The notes under the pieces are model-generated. The model saw only the letters and a list, made by a program, of their open reading frames with translations, did not search any database and was not told the DNA's origin. Positions 7,459 through 15,300 of a stretch of 28,704 nt of DNA are shown here, piece after piece (position 1 is the stretch's first letter; every line of letters begins with the position of its first letter). A program made the position numbers and the translations under genes. This DNA comes from Candidatus Aminicenantota bacterium (GTDB lineage Bacteria > Acidobacteriota > Aminicenantia > Aminicenantales > UBA8522). The stretch spans positions 1-28,704 of the forward strand of contig JAFGRZ010000135.1 in NCBI GenBank assembly GCA_016934895.1, read 5' to 3'.

Positions 7459-8608
7459 GCTTCCCGCCTGAACGAGAGCTCCGAGATCGAGGGCGACCGG
7501 TCTTCCCGAGGAGCTCGCGGACGCATTGCTCCATGGTTTCCGCCTGGGCTTCCATCGACCGGACAAGGCCGAACTGGGCCCGGGCGCGATCGAGGTTCTG
7601 TCCCGGACGGTGGACCCGGAAATAGGCATCCCCCTCCAGGAAATCCGTGAGGAAACGAAGCCCGATCGTGAAGGTGACGAGACGGCCGGAAAAAACAAGG
7701 AGCCCGATTTCCTCCTCCGTGAGGAAGTCCCCGGCTTCAGCCAGATAGCCGTCGGCGAGAGCCTGAAACATGTCCATCTCCAATTCGACCTTGGCCAAGT
7801 CCCTTTCGTCCTCGGGGGCAAAGCTCGTCGTCGTCCGGACCATATCACCAAAATCATAGAGAGATGAACCCGGCATGGTCGTGTCGAGATCGATGACGCA
7901 GACGGCCTTTCCCGTCCTGTTGTCGAAGAGGATATTGTTGATCTTGGTGTCGTTGTGAGTGATCCGCAGGGGAAGGCGGCCGTCGGCCAGAGCCGCGGTG
8001 ATGACCGTCGTCATCGGCTCGCGCTCCAGGGCGAAGGCGACCGCATCCCGGGCCTCCGCAGCCCGGAGGCAGGTATCTCCGCTCAATACCTCCTTGAACC
8101 GGGAAAAGCGGCGCGGGGTATGGTGGAAGAACGGGATGGTTTCATGAAGAGACGAGGCCTCTAGGTCGGAGAGAAGTTTCTGAAAAAAGCCGAAGGCCCG
8201 CCCCGCTTCGGTGGCCTGCTCGGGGCGCGTGGCGACATTGATGATATGAGCCTCGCCGACGAACCGGTAGGCCCTCCAATAATCGCCTTCCGGGGAAAGA
8301 TAGAAGCACTGCCCGGACCGGGCGTAGAGGAGGTTGAGCGTCCCGCGTTCGGGATCGCATCCCTTCGCATGCTCGAGCTTGGCGCGAATGTGACGCGTGA
8401 TCTTCTCAAAATTGGCCATCAGCCGTTCCGGATCGCGGAAGACAAAGCGGTTGATCCGTTGAAAAATATACTGGTCCCGTCCGGTTTTGTTCATGGCATC
8501 CACAAGGTAGGTGTCATTGATATGTCCGACCTTGATAAACCGGGCCCGAACGAAATCGCCGGGGATGGCGAACCGGGAAAACACAAGCCTCAGATCATGC
8601 TCTGTCAT
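7448..8608 (-). CDS. nahK: N-acetylhexosamine 1-kinase-like phosphotransferase (NahK/LnpB type)
   Basis: A 386-residue kinase of the APH (aminoglycoside/choline kinase-like) fold. Recalled comparison with bifidobacterial NahK shows agreement along the whole length: GHINDTYLV near residue 29, YIFQRIN, AGRAFGFFQ, HHTPRRF, LRITHNDTKINNILFD (catalytic Asp220), CVIDLDTTMPGS (metal site Asp240/242), EDERDLAKVE and FLTDFLEGDAYF. NahK phosphorylates free GlcNAc or GalNAc at C1 to give the sugar-1-phosphate. Neighbours support this: the start codon overlaps the stop of the nucleotidyltransferase gene (ATGA at 8605-8608), and a GH20 hexosaminidase is convergent. Exact sugar preference cannot be read from sequence, and a broader sugar 1-kinase is possible. 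Confidence 0.82.
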   Translation of the reverse strand: MTEHDLRLVFSRFAIPGDFVRARFIKVGHINDTYLVDAMNKTGRDQYIFQRINRFVFRDPERLMANFEKITRHIRAKLEHAKGCDPERGTLNLLYARSGQCFYLSPEGDYWRAYRFVGEAHIINVATRPEQATEAGRAFGFFQKLLSDLEASSLHETIPFFHHTPRRFSRFKEVLSGDTCLRAAEARDAVAFALEREPMTTVITAALADGRLPLRITHNDTKINNILFDNRTGKAVCVIDLDTTMPGSSLYDFGDMVRTTTSFAPEDERDLAKVELEMDMFQALADGYLAEAGDFLTEEEIGLLVFSGRLVTFTIGLRFLTDFLEGDAYFRVHRPGQNLDRARAQFGLVRSMEAQAETMEQCVRELLGKTGRPRSRSSRSGGKPIS

Positions 8609-9540
8609 TTTCGATGATCCTCTGAACGGATGGCCGGGGGAAAGATTCCCTCGCGAATGAGCTCCAGAACATGCCGGCGGACGCGGGGCAGATCCTCTGG
8701 ATAGGTGATTCCAAACCAGGGCTCTTCCGTGGGGATATATTTCACCCGGATCTTTCCCGCCCGGATCAGCGCATTGACCACAGAGGGGATGAAGGACTCC
8801 GCCTGCGGGTCCCGGCCGGACCGTTCCAGGAATTCGATGAACGCTTTTTCCAGATGGGCGAACAGGCTCGGCCGGAAACCCCAGAAGTTCATCGAGACGA
8901 CCTCCTTGCCGGTGAGTGACATCCAGGCCCCTTGTTCGTCCAGCGCGCGGGCTCCCGGCCCTTCTTTCTCCACCCTTACCCTCTCCACGACCTCGGCCAA
9001 GTACCCTTGGGCGTCGATCCGGCAGACGCCTCGAGAGACATAACCTTGCTCAGAGAGAGTGTTCCGAAGGCGATATCCGACAAAGGCATATTCCTCGCCG
9101 GAACCCGATGGAAACGGCGTGTTGAGGAGCCAATTCGACAGATCCTGAAAAGCGCTCGGTCCATAGAAATCATCCGCGTTGATGGTCGCGAACGGAGTCG
9201 AGACGGCTTCACGGCTGATCAGGATCGCGTGCGCCGTTCCCCAGGGTTTCACTCGATCCGGAGGAACCGGAAAGCCTTCGGGGAGACCGACCTCCGGCTC
9301 CTGAAAAACATAACGGACATCGAACTGTCTCTCCCAATGCCGGCCGACGGCCTGGCGGAAAATCCTTTCGATCTCCCTGCGGATGACGAATGTAACGTGA
9401 CAGATCCCCGCCCGGAGGGCCCCATAAAGGGAATAATCCAGTATGGTTTCCCCCGCCGGCCCGACCGGATCCACCTGCTTGAGACCGCGGTATCGTCGAC
9501 CGATTCCGGCAGCAAGGACAAGAAGGCTGAGGTCGGACAT
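8605..9540 (-). CDS. Sugar-1-phosphate nucleotidyltransferase family protein
   Basis: A 311-residue GT-A-fold NTP transferase. The N-terminal nucleotide loop reads LAAGIGRRYRGLKQ (residues 9-22), with Lys21 in the place of the usual PK lysine. KPWGTAHA lies near 99-105, and the metal-binding acidic motif is NADDFYG (121-127). Such enzymes join a sugar-1-phosphate to an NTP. The direct 4-bp overlap with the NahK-like kinase gene suggests the pair makes a UDP-N-acetylhexosamine from the free sugar; that substrate is inferred from context. Starts at an ATG behind AAGGAAAAGGA, under a TTGACA/TATAAA promoter. First gene of the operon. It is not a close GlmU or GalU copy: there is no left-handed beta-helix domain and the loop is altered. 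Confidence 0.85.
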   Translation of the reverse strand: MSDLSLLVLAAGIGRRYRGLKQVDPVGPAGETILDYSLYGALRAGICHVTFVIRREIERIFRQAVGRHWERQFDVRYVFQEPEVGLPEGFPVPPDRVKPWGTAHAILISREAVSTPFATINADDFYGPSAFQDLSNWLLNTPFPSGSGEEYAFVGYRLRNTLSEQGYVSRGVCRIDAQGYLAEVVERVRVEKEGPGARALDEQGAWMSLTGKEVVSMNFWGFRPSLFAHLEKAFIEFLERSGRDPQAESFIPSVVNALIRAGKIRVKYIPTEEPWFGITYPEDLPRVRRHVLELIREGIFPPAIRSEDHRK

Positions 9541-9568
9541 TCCTTTTCCTTGGAAAACGCAGCCTCAC

Positions 9569-9598
9569 TTTATAGCACAGTGGGGAAAATCATGTCAA
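9569..9598 (-). promoter_or_regulatory. Promoter of the nucleotidyltransferase-kinase operon
   Basis: On the minus strand a perfect TTGACA (9598-9593) is followed after 18 bp by TATAAA (9574-9569). Predicted transcription start is near 9562, with a leader of about 22 nt ending in AAGGAAAAGGA before the ATG at 9540. Confidence 0.65.
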
Positions 9599-9599
9599 A

Positions 9600-9828
9600 A
9601 GGCTCGGGGTATGAGCTCGTCGGCCCGCTCGGTTCCGCGGCGAGGAACCTTGCTCCGAACTCCTCCTTCGCTCTTCTCTCCTTCCGGAGAGAAACCGTGC
9701 CCGCTCAGTCGTCGACGGACCTCCGAGCTAATACCCCTCGCCTCGGTTACAGCAGGTGGCTCGTCGGCCCGCTCGTCGCTCATCCGGACTTCTCGGCAAC
9801 CATCCCTCGCCTTGGGAAAAAGAGAATC
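9600..9828. repeat. Non-coding region with inverted and direct repeats
   Basis: The 317-bp gap 9541-9857 has no credible gene. It holds two arms of an inverted repeat, 9600-9619 (AGGCTCGGGGTATGAGCTCG) and 9724-9743, matching at 17 of 20 positions. The mismatch pattern next to AGGC is the one seen in the palindrome at 5007-5031. A 17-bp direct repeat, GCTCGTCGGCCCGCTCG, occurs exactly at 9615-9631 and 9759-9775. Near 9806, CCCTCGCCTTGGGAAAAAG resembles the right end of copy 1 and its flank (5023-5040). Small internal hairpins such as GGTTCC/GGAACC are present. The whole looks like a composite of a palindromic repeat family. Confidence 0.5.
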
Positions 9829-9857
9829 AACGACCGATACGGGACAATGCGGGCGGA

Positions 9858-10946
9858 CTATTTTGGATTGCCTTCCAGCACGCGGCCGACCTCGAAGAGC
9901 GGCTCTCCTTGGCTCGTCGGCGGGGTGTTGATAATGTAGAGCATGATGCCGCTAAACGGCGCTCGGAGCTCTTCCTCGATGTGACCTAGGAAATCGGTGG
10001 TCCAACCGACTTTCTGACCCTTGACAACGTAATGCCCCATCCTAGCCAATGGGTAGAAAAGCCCATCGGTTCGGCTGTAGACCACTTCATAGCGGTCGAT
10101 CCACACCGGCTCGGGCGCCGGCGCAGGGGTTCCCTCGATCATCCGAAACAGCCGCATCACGCTCAGGATTCCTTCGATGTTACGGCGGACGGATTCCTCG
10201 TCTGTTCTTCCCAGAAGGCCCGATTCCGTGGTAATAGCCGGCTTGCCGAGGAGGACGGCCGTGTTCCCCAGGTACTTTGAATCGGTGAGGTCTTTCGAAC
10301 GGGTTTCATCGATGATGATATGCGGGATGCCGAAGGCCAGGGCCATGGCCCGGGTCAAATCATCCATTTCGGACCGGCCCGTTTTCATCCAGTACGTATA
10401 GGGGATCAGCGCCTCATTCCCGTCTCCACAGTGAAGATCGATCAACCCGTCGGATTTTTTGACCACTTCTTCCGTCAGGATAAAGGCGGTGCGCTGGCTG
10501 AGCGTCCCCTTGGGATCTCCGGGAAAGACGCGGTTGAGATTCTTCCAGTCATAGGGATTATAATAGATCGTCCGTTTCTGGAAGGAAGGGAGGTTGGCGA
10601 TATGGACCAGAATGAGCGTACCGGCGAGCTCTTGAGGATCGATCATCTCCTTCAGGCGGTAGAGGGCCAAAATGGGGGGATATTCATAGCCATGCACGCC
10701 CGCCACGAGCGCCAGCGTCTTTCCCTCCCGGGCTCCGCGGATGACGGTCACGGGGATGGCCGAGCCGGGATCCTCTCCGGCCGGGACATCAAGGAAACCT
10801 GAGGCCGAATGTCCGGATAAGACCCTCAGGGGACCGATGAAGAGGGCCTCTTGCCCTCGGGTATCCGCGCCGAAAGCCCCCATCAAAACGAGGGCCAATA
10901 GTGAGAAAACCGGGAAGCCGGAAATTCGTCGATTCTTTCGATCCAT
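9858..10946 (-). CDS. Exported succinylglutamate desuccinylase/aspartoacylase (M14-like) family hydrolase
   Basis: A 362-residue zinc-dependent hydrolase of the AstE/AspA branch of the M14 fold. An N-terminal hydrophobic segment (about 12-27) predicts export. Zinc ligands read as His85 and Glu88 in AGVHGYEYP and His172 in LIDLHCGD. The general base is probably Glu241 in AITTESGLLG. The substrate-carboxylate motif is NLNRVFPG (136-143). A C-terminal beta-rich part (about 275-362) resembles the barrel-like C domain of the family. These enzymes split N-acyl amino acids or related amides; an exported form suggests an extracellular or periplasmic substrate, which cannot be named. A strong AAGGAGG lies 4 nt before the ATG. 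It is divergent from the small membrane protein gene. Confidence 0.87.
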   Translation of the reverse strand: MDRKNRRISGFPVFSLLALVLMGAFGADTRGQEALFIGPLRVLSGHSASGFLDVPAGEDPGSAIPVTVIRGAREGKTLALVAGVHGYEYPPILALYRLKEMIDPQELAGTLILVHIANLPSFQKRTIYYNPYDWKNLNRVFPGDPKGTLSQRTAFILTEEVVKKSDGLIDLHCGDGNEALIPYTYWMKTGRSEMDDLTRAMALAFGIPHIIIDETRSKDLTDSKYLGNTAVLLGKPAITTESGLLGRTDEESVRRNIEGILSVMRLFRMIEGTPAPAPEPVWIDRYEVVYSRTDGLFYPLARMGHYVVKGQKVGWTTDFLGHIEEELRAPFSGIMLYIINTPPTSQGEPLFEVGRVLEGNPK

Positions 10947-11033
10947 GGGACCTCCTTGATAAGATTCCCTCCATCACCTACTGTAATCCAAAAACCGGCG
11001 GCAAGCCAACTAAATTTTTCGCAAGAAAAAATG

Positions 11034-11062
11034 TTGCCTCCAAATAAGAGTTTTGTTATAAT
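11034..11062 (+). promoter_or_regulatory. Promoter of the small membrane protein gene
   Basis: TTGCCT (11034-11039), 17 bp, then a perfect TATAAT (11057-11062). The predicted start is near 11069, about 23 nt before the ATG, with GAGGAGGTG as ribosome site. Confidence 0.62.
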
Positions 11063-11091
11063 CCGCAAAGAAAAAAAGAGGAGGTGCATTC

Positions 11092-11319
11092 ATGGGCAAG
11101 TTCCTGGCCATCGTCGGAGGCCTAATCGCCATGGCCGCAGGTGTCTGGTTGGTTATTGTGTGGTGGCGTCCTTTTTATGAGCTCGTCCTCGGCTGTATCC
11201 CGCCCATCCTCTTCTTCGGCGGTTTAATCGCTCTGATCGCAGGAATCAGCAGCATCAAAGACGCAGCGAGGACAAAAAAGCTCGAGGAAGAAGCCAAGGC
11301 GGAAGAAAAAAAAGACTAG
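11092..11319 (+). CDS. Small two-helix membrane protein, unknown function
   Basis: A 75-residue protein with two hydrophobic helices (about 4-25 and 32-52, LGCIPPILFFGGLIALIAG). A charged tail (about 56-75) rich in Lys and Glu is probably cytoplasmic. No family is recognised. It is unlikely to be a chance frame, because it has a perfect -10 box with 17-bp spacing, a strong GAGGAGGTG ribosome site and a terminator-like hairpin after the stop. It appears to be a single-gene transcript between a divergent hydrolase gene and the RHH regulator gene. Confidence 0.75.
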   Translation: MGKFLAIVGGLIAMAAGVWLVIVWWRPFYELVLGCIPPILFFGGLIALIAGISSIKDAARTKKLEEEAKAEEKKD

Positions 11320-11346
11320 AAGTCAACGTCATTCCGCAAAGAAGAG

Positions 11347-11364
11347 ATCCGAGTCCGGATTTTT
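11347..11364 (+). terminator. Weak intrinsic terminator
   Basis: ATCCG (11347-11351), loop AGTC, CGGAT (11356-11360), then a T run to 11364. It begins 27 nt after the stop codon of the small membrane protein. The stem is short (5 bp, extendable with wobble pairs), so efficiency may be modest. Confidence 0.45.
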
Positions 11365-11402
11365 CTGCGTCTAACACAATCTTTCTAATCTAAATTTTTC
11401 TA

Positions 11403-11461
11403 TTGACAGGACTATGTAATTATGATACGTTATCAAATGTAATTTAATTACAATATTACAT
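11403..11461 (+). promoter_or_regulatory. Promoter with palindromic operators before the RHH gene
   Basis: A perfect TTGACA (11403-11408) with 17 bp to TACGTT (11426-11431); TATGAT at 11421-11426 is an alternative -10. Two palindromes cover the promoter: TGATA-CGT-TATCA (11423-11435) over the -10, and TGTAATT-T-AATTACA (11438-11452) at the expected start of transcription. Further half-sites are TGTAATT (11415-11421) and ATTACAT (11455-11461). The region is strikingly AT-rich against its GC-rich surroundings. The layout suits autorepression by the encoded RHH protein. Confidence 0.55.
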
Positions 11462-11471
11462 GGAGATAACA

Positions 11472-11852
11472 ATGGACGATACAGAAAACAAAATTCCCGG
11501 CAAAAAAACCAAAAACCATGTGGAATGCGCCATCAGCGAAATCGGAGACCAGGTCGAGAGACTGGCGACCAAGACCGCTGAATCCATAAAAAAGGCGATC
11601 GACAAGGCCCTGGCCTCCAGGAACACGGTTCTGACGATCCGAGTGAACGAGGAAAGCAACAAAAAGCTGAACATGCTGGTGGAAACCGGCCTCTTCCGGA
11701 GTCGCTCGGAGAGTGCCGCTTTCTTGATCGAGGAAGGGATCCGAAGCCAGGAGGCGCTCTTCAGCCGGATTCAAGGCAAACTGGAAACCATCGATAAGAT
11801 CAGAGAAGAGTTGAGAACCATCGTCGGAGTCCAAGACTCCGACCGCAGTTAA
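11472..11852 (+). CDS. Ribbon-helix-helix (CopG/Arc-like) DNA-binding protein
   Basis: A 126-residue protein with a central RHH unit: beta strand TVLTIRV (about 52-58), helix A NEESNKKLNMLVETG (about 59-73) and helix B SRSESAAFLIEEGI (about 77-90). RHH proteins dimerise through the strand and insert it in the major groove, usually at paired inverted repeats. A charged helical N-terminal region (about 15-50) and a C-terminal helix (about 92-118) flank it and could be coiled coils. The ATG at 11472 is preferred over the in-frame ATG at 11460 because GGAG lies 6 nt before it. The palindrome-rich promoter upstream suggests self-regulation. No antitoxin role is claimed, since the next gene does not look like a toxin. 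Confidence 0.75.
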   Translation: MDDTENKIPGKKTKNHVECAISEIGDQVERLATKTAESIKKAIDKALASRNTVLTIRVNEESNKKLNMLVETGLFRSRSESAAFLIEEGIRSQEALFSRIQGKLETIDKIREELRTIVGVQDSDRS

Positions 11853-11898
11853 ACCAGCCGCTTGCGCTGGCCGAAATCTCTGTGCTACCATTCGCAAG

Positions 11899-12333
11899 GT
11901 GGCTCCCATCGGTATCCTTCCGTTCCTTCTGACTCTCTCTTTGATCTCTCAAACGACCAAAACGATCGAAAAGGCCTTCTTTCAGGACGATCCTCATCTT
12001 CTTTTCTCGCTGTTCTCGTCGCGGGGACATATCCACATCTCTCTCCCGGAGCCGATCTCTTTTTCGGATCAGATGTCCCCCGGGCAGACCTATCTTTTCT
12101 TCCGCCGGATTTATGCCACCTATTCCACGTTTGAATTCTATGGCGACAGCGATCGGTCCGTTTTGGCCAAAAAAGAAAGCTTCATTTTTAAAGCCCGCTG
12201 GTCCTTCAAGAACAGGAAAACCGGCAATCAATATGTCCTTTTGGCGTTTTTTCGCTTGACCAGAGAGCCGCCGCGGCGCGGGAGTCCCCCGCTCCCCTGG
12301 AGAATCACGGAGATCAAAGCCGAGACCCTATGA
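11899..12333 (+). CDS. Small exported protein, NTF2-like/DUF4783-like, coupled to the kinase gene
   Basis: A 144-residue protein starting at GTG 11899. Its N-terminus is hydrophobic (PIGILPFLLTLSLIS), consistent with a signal peptide or anchor. The body has a segment pattern AFFQDDPHLLFSLFSS ... YATYSTFEFYG ... WRITEIKAE that resembles small NTF2-like proteins of the DUF4783 sort. This resemblance is by eye and weak. The start is uncertain: no clear ribosome site is seen and the frame is open back into the regulator gene. The stop overlaps the kinase start (ATGA at 12330-12333), so translation is probably coupled. A periplasmic partner or ligand-binding accessory of the kinase is a reasonable guess only. 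Confidence 0.65.
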   Translation: MAPIGILPFLLTLSLISQTTKTIEKAFFQDDPHLLFSLFSSRGHIHISLPEPISFSDQMSPGQTYLFFRRIYATYSTFEFYGDSDRSVLAKKESFIFKARWSFKNRKTGNQYVLLAFFRLTREPPRRGSPPLPWRITEIKAETL

Positions 12334-15300
12334 AGACGCCCGCCTTTCCTGTTCGTTTACGCGGACTGCGACTGTGGATCCTTGGGGGATTCGTTTCGTC
12401 TCTCCTTTTTCTCATGCTCTCCTTTCTGCTGCCCCGCTTCTATGCCGGTCACGGACCCCAAAAAAGCTTGCGCACCCTGCGGCGCCAGGCCGAATTGGTG
12501 AAGCGCGAATACTCGGCCCTCGAACTCTCGATGACAGCGCGGCTCAGCCATCTCGCCGGGCCGGCGTTTCCCAACGAGGAGAACCAGGTTTTTGCTCTTT
12601 TCAGGGCTTTGTCGATGGATCCCAATCTCGAGGGCATCGCCTATTACAATGAGGACGCCTTCCTCGAGGTCTGGATGGGCAATGTGATCGATTTCCGTCC
12701 TTCCGTGCCGGGGATCAGCCTCCTGGTCCGCAACAGAGCTTCTGTGTATCTTGTTTTTTCGGCCCGGATCCGAGAATCCGAACAAATCGTTCTTTTTCGC
12801 CTCTTGGCCTTCCGGCCTCGGCTCAGGACACCCTTCCTTTCTGAGTATCATTTCCTCAAGGGCGCCTTAGGCAAGAGCGGTCATATCGAATATTGGGATT
12901 TTCGCGATGATGTTTCCGGCTTCGAGAAGATTTTCACCCGCCACAACGACGAATATCTTGGAGAACCGCATCTGGACAGCGAAGTCCGGCAGGTCTTCTT
13001 CCCCCTCCGGAACCAGCGCCGGGAGATCGTGGCCACCGTCAACTTGACCTCTCCTTCCCTGCGCTCGCTTCAATCCCAGCTCCGGGAGATGATGATCCTC
13101 CTCTTCGCCGCTGCGTTGGCACTGGCCCTCAGCCTGCTTGTCATTGACCTGGCCCGGCTTCTTCTTTCCACCTCCCGCTCCCCATCCGGATCTTTTCCGC
13201 TCTTCGTTCTTGCTCTGGCGGGATTGCGCGCCGTTCTTATGCTCTTGAGCCGGCTGGAATGGAATCCATCAAAGCCGGCCTTTTCTCCCGCTCAGGCCGG
13301 CTTCATTTCCTGGCGCGGGCTGACCCAGTCACCGGCTGATATATTCTTAAGTGCCCTTTCTCTAGGCCTGATCGTCGCCGCGTTTATCCTGTTTGTCCGG
13401 CGGCTCATCCGTGTCCCCGGAAGGACTCTCTCCCTCGGACAGAGCTGGCTCATGATCACTTTTTTTTCGAGCGTCGCATTCGGAGTGTTGACGGTTTATC
13501 ACGGCTTCATCGCCGATCTTACGGCCAATTCCAATATCAATCTGTTGCGCTTTTCCGGAGACGCATCCTTTCTGCTCCTCCATTTCGGGATCGTCTTCAT
13601 GACCCTCAGTTGCGGCGGGATCGTCTTCCTCGCCCTTGACCTCATCCGCCGTTTCTCCCGGCACTGGATGTTCGCTCTTCCCCCGCTCGTCTGGACGTCC
13701 GGGATCTATATAGGGCTCGCCGCCCGCCGTTCTGATCTCATCCCATCGTTTGTCTCTGTTGCGATCGTAGCTCTCGGCTTGCCTCTCCTGGCTCTCGCGC
13801 CCAAGATGAAAAAGCAGGGCATTGTCTTCGCCTTGATCCTCCTGGCGGCGCTTTTCAATTCGACGGATATCCGCCTGCGTTCCTCGGCCCGTTTCTCGTC
13901 CCTCGTCCAGAACTTCCTGCGCGATACCATCCTGGCCCAAGAGGACTGGGCGGATTTCATCATTCAACAATCGCTTCCGGAAATCGATAAGAAGCAACCG
14001 GCCGTCTTATCCTTTCTCCGGAATCCTGATGCATCCCCCCTGGCCCGGTCGCTCTGGGAGAGCACCCTCGCGGCCAAGTTCAACTGGTACTCGATCCTCG
14101 AAGTCAGTGACGCAGAAGGCGCCGCTCTCTCCCGCTTCTCGCTCAATATCCCCCAACTTTATCAGCCGGAGATCGAGTTGCCTTTGAATCCCGACTGGAC
14201 AGTCTCCCGTCTGAACGTCCCCTCTCTCGGAAAGGAAAGGGAATTCATCCTGGCGTACAAAGACTGGTTCGAGGAGGACACGTATCTCGGCCGCACGGCC
14301 TTCTCGCTGGCCGTCGATCCGGAAATGCTCCCGTTCCTTTACTCCGCCAATCCCTATTTTGAACTCCTCAAGGTCAGCCGGCTCCCCTCCCTCCATCAAC
14401 AGGAATTCGGTTTCGCCATCTTCAATGAGCAAGGACACCTCCTTTTCAACCCTCACCGGATGACTTCCGGAATCACGGGCGAGGTGATGGACCGGATCAA
14501 ACGGTCCCCCCAGGGCGTGTGGCTGGTTTTCAGGGACAAGGGGAGAACCTACGACAGCTTTAATTTCCCCTTTCAGAACAAGGTCTATTCCTTCTTTATC
14601 CCCTGTGAAAACATTCTGGGCTTGACCGTCGAGTTCTTGAAACTCGCAATCTTCTACCTTGCCCTGACCTTCCTTTTTCTTCTCTTTCTTCCCTCCGTCC
14701 TGAGAAGGCGCAGAGGCGCAGCGCTCCTGTGGTCGTTTTCGAGCCGCGTCTACACCGCCTTTATCACCGTGGCCGTGATTTCCCTGTTCCTCTTCACGCT
14801 CTTCTCCCACCGTTTCTTTATCCGGACCTTCAGCCAGCATTTCCAGGAGAAGGCCGAGATTCACGCCAACCTGGCCCGGAACATCATGCAGGATTTTATC
14901 AGCCTGCAGCAGGAAGAGAAAGCCACGCTCATCGCCCCCACCGATGACCTCGTTCTTTGGATCAGCTCGGCCATCGCCACCGATGTCAATCTCTACGGCG
15001 AAGGTCGCTTGATCTCCTCCAGTCGCCGCGAGTTCTTCGACTGGGGATTGCTCCCCGATCTCATCGACGGAGAAACTTTCTACAGGATTCGAAACGAGAA
15101 TAAGCCGTTCTCCATCCAAAGGCAGAAAATCGGCGAATATTCCTTCCAGAGTCTGACCATTCCCTACACCATCCAGCGTTCCCAGTTCCTCATTTCTCTC
15201 CCCTTCCCTTTTGAGGCCCAGGAAATCGCCGGCGCCACGGAAGAGTTGATCGAATTCCTCGTGTTCGTTTCGGCCTTCCTCATTCTCGGAGTCTCGATCT

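Noticed and set aside
9443..9931. Open plus-strand frames across 9541-9857
   Set aside because: They run through repeats and antisense to two genes; their translations look like low-information GC-rich sequence.
11460..11471. ATG at 11460 as start of the RHH gene
   Set aside because: It sits at the edge of the operator region with no ribosome site, while GGAG is well placed for the ATG at 11472.
11854..11870. Hairpin CCAGC...GCTGG after the RHH gene as a terminator
   Set aside because: No T run follows, and the downstream gene may need read-through from this promoter.
11472..12333. RHH protein plus following small protein as a toxin-antitoxin pair
   Set aside because: The second protein has a signal-like N-terminus and is coupled to the kinase gene; it shows no toxin motif.
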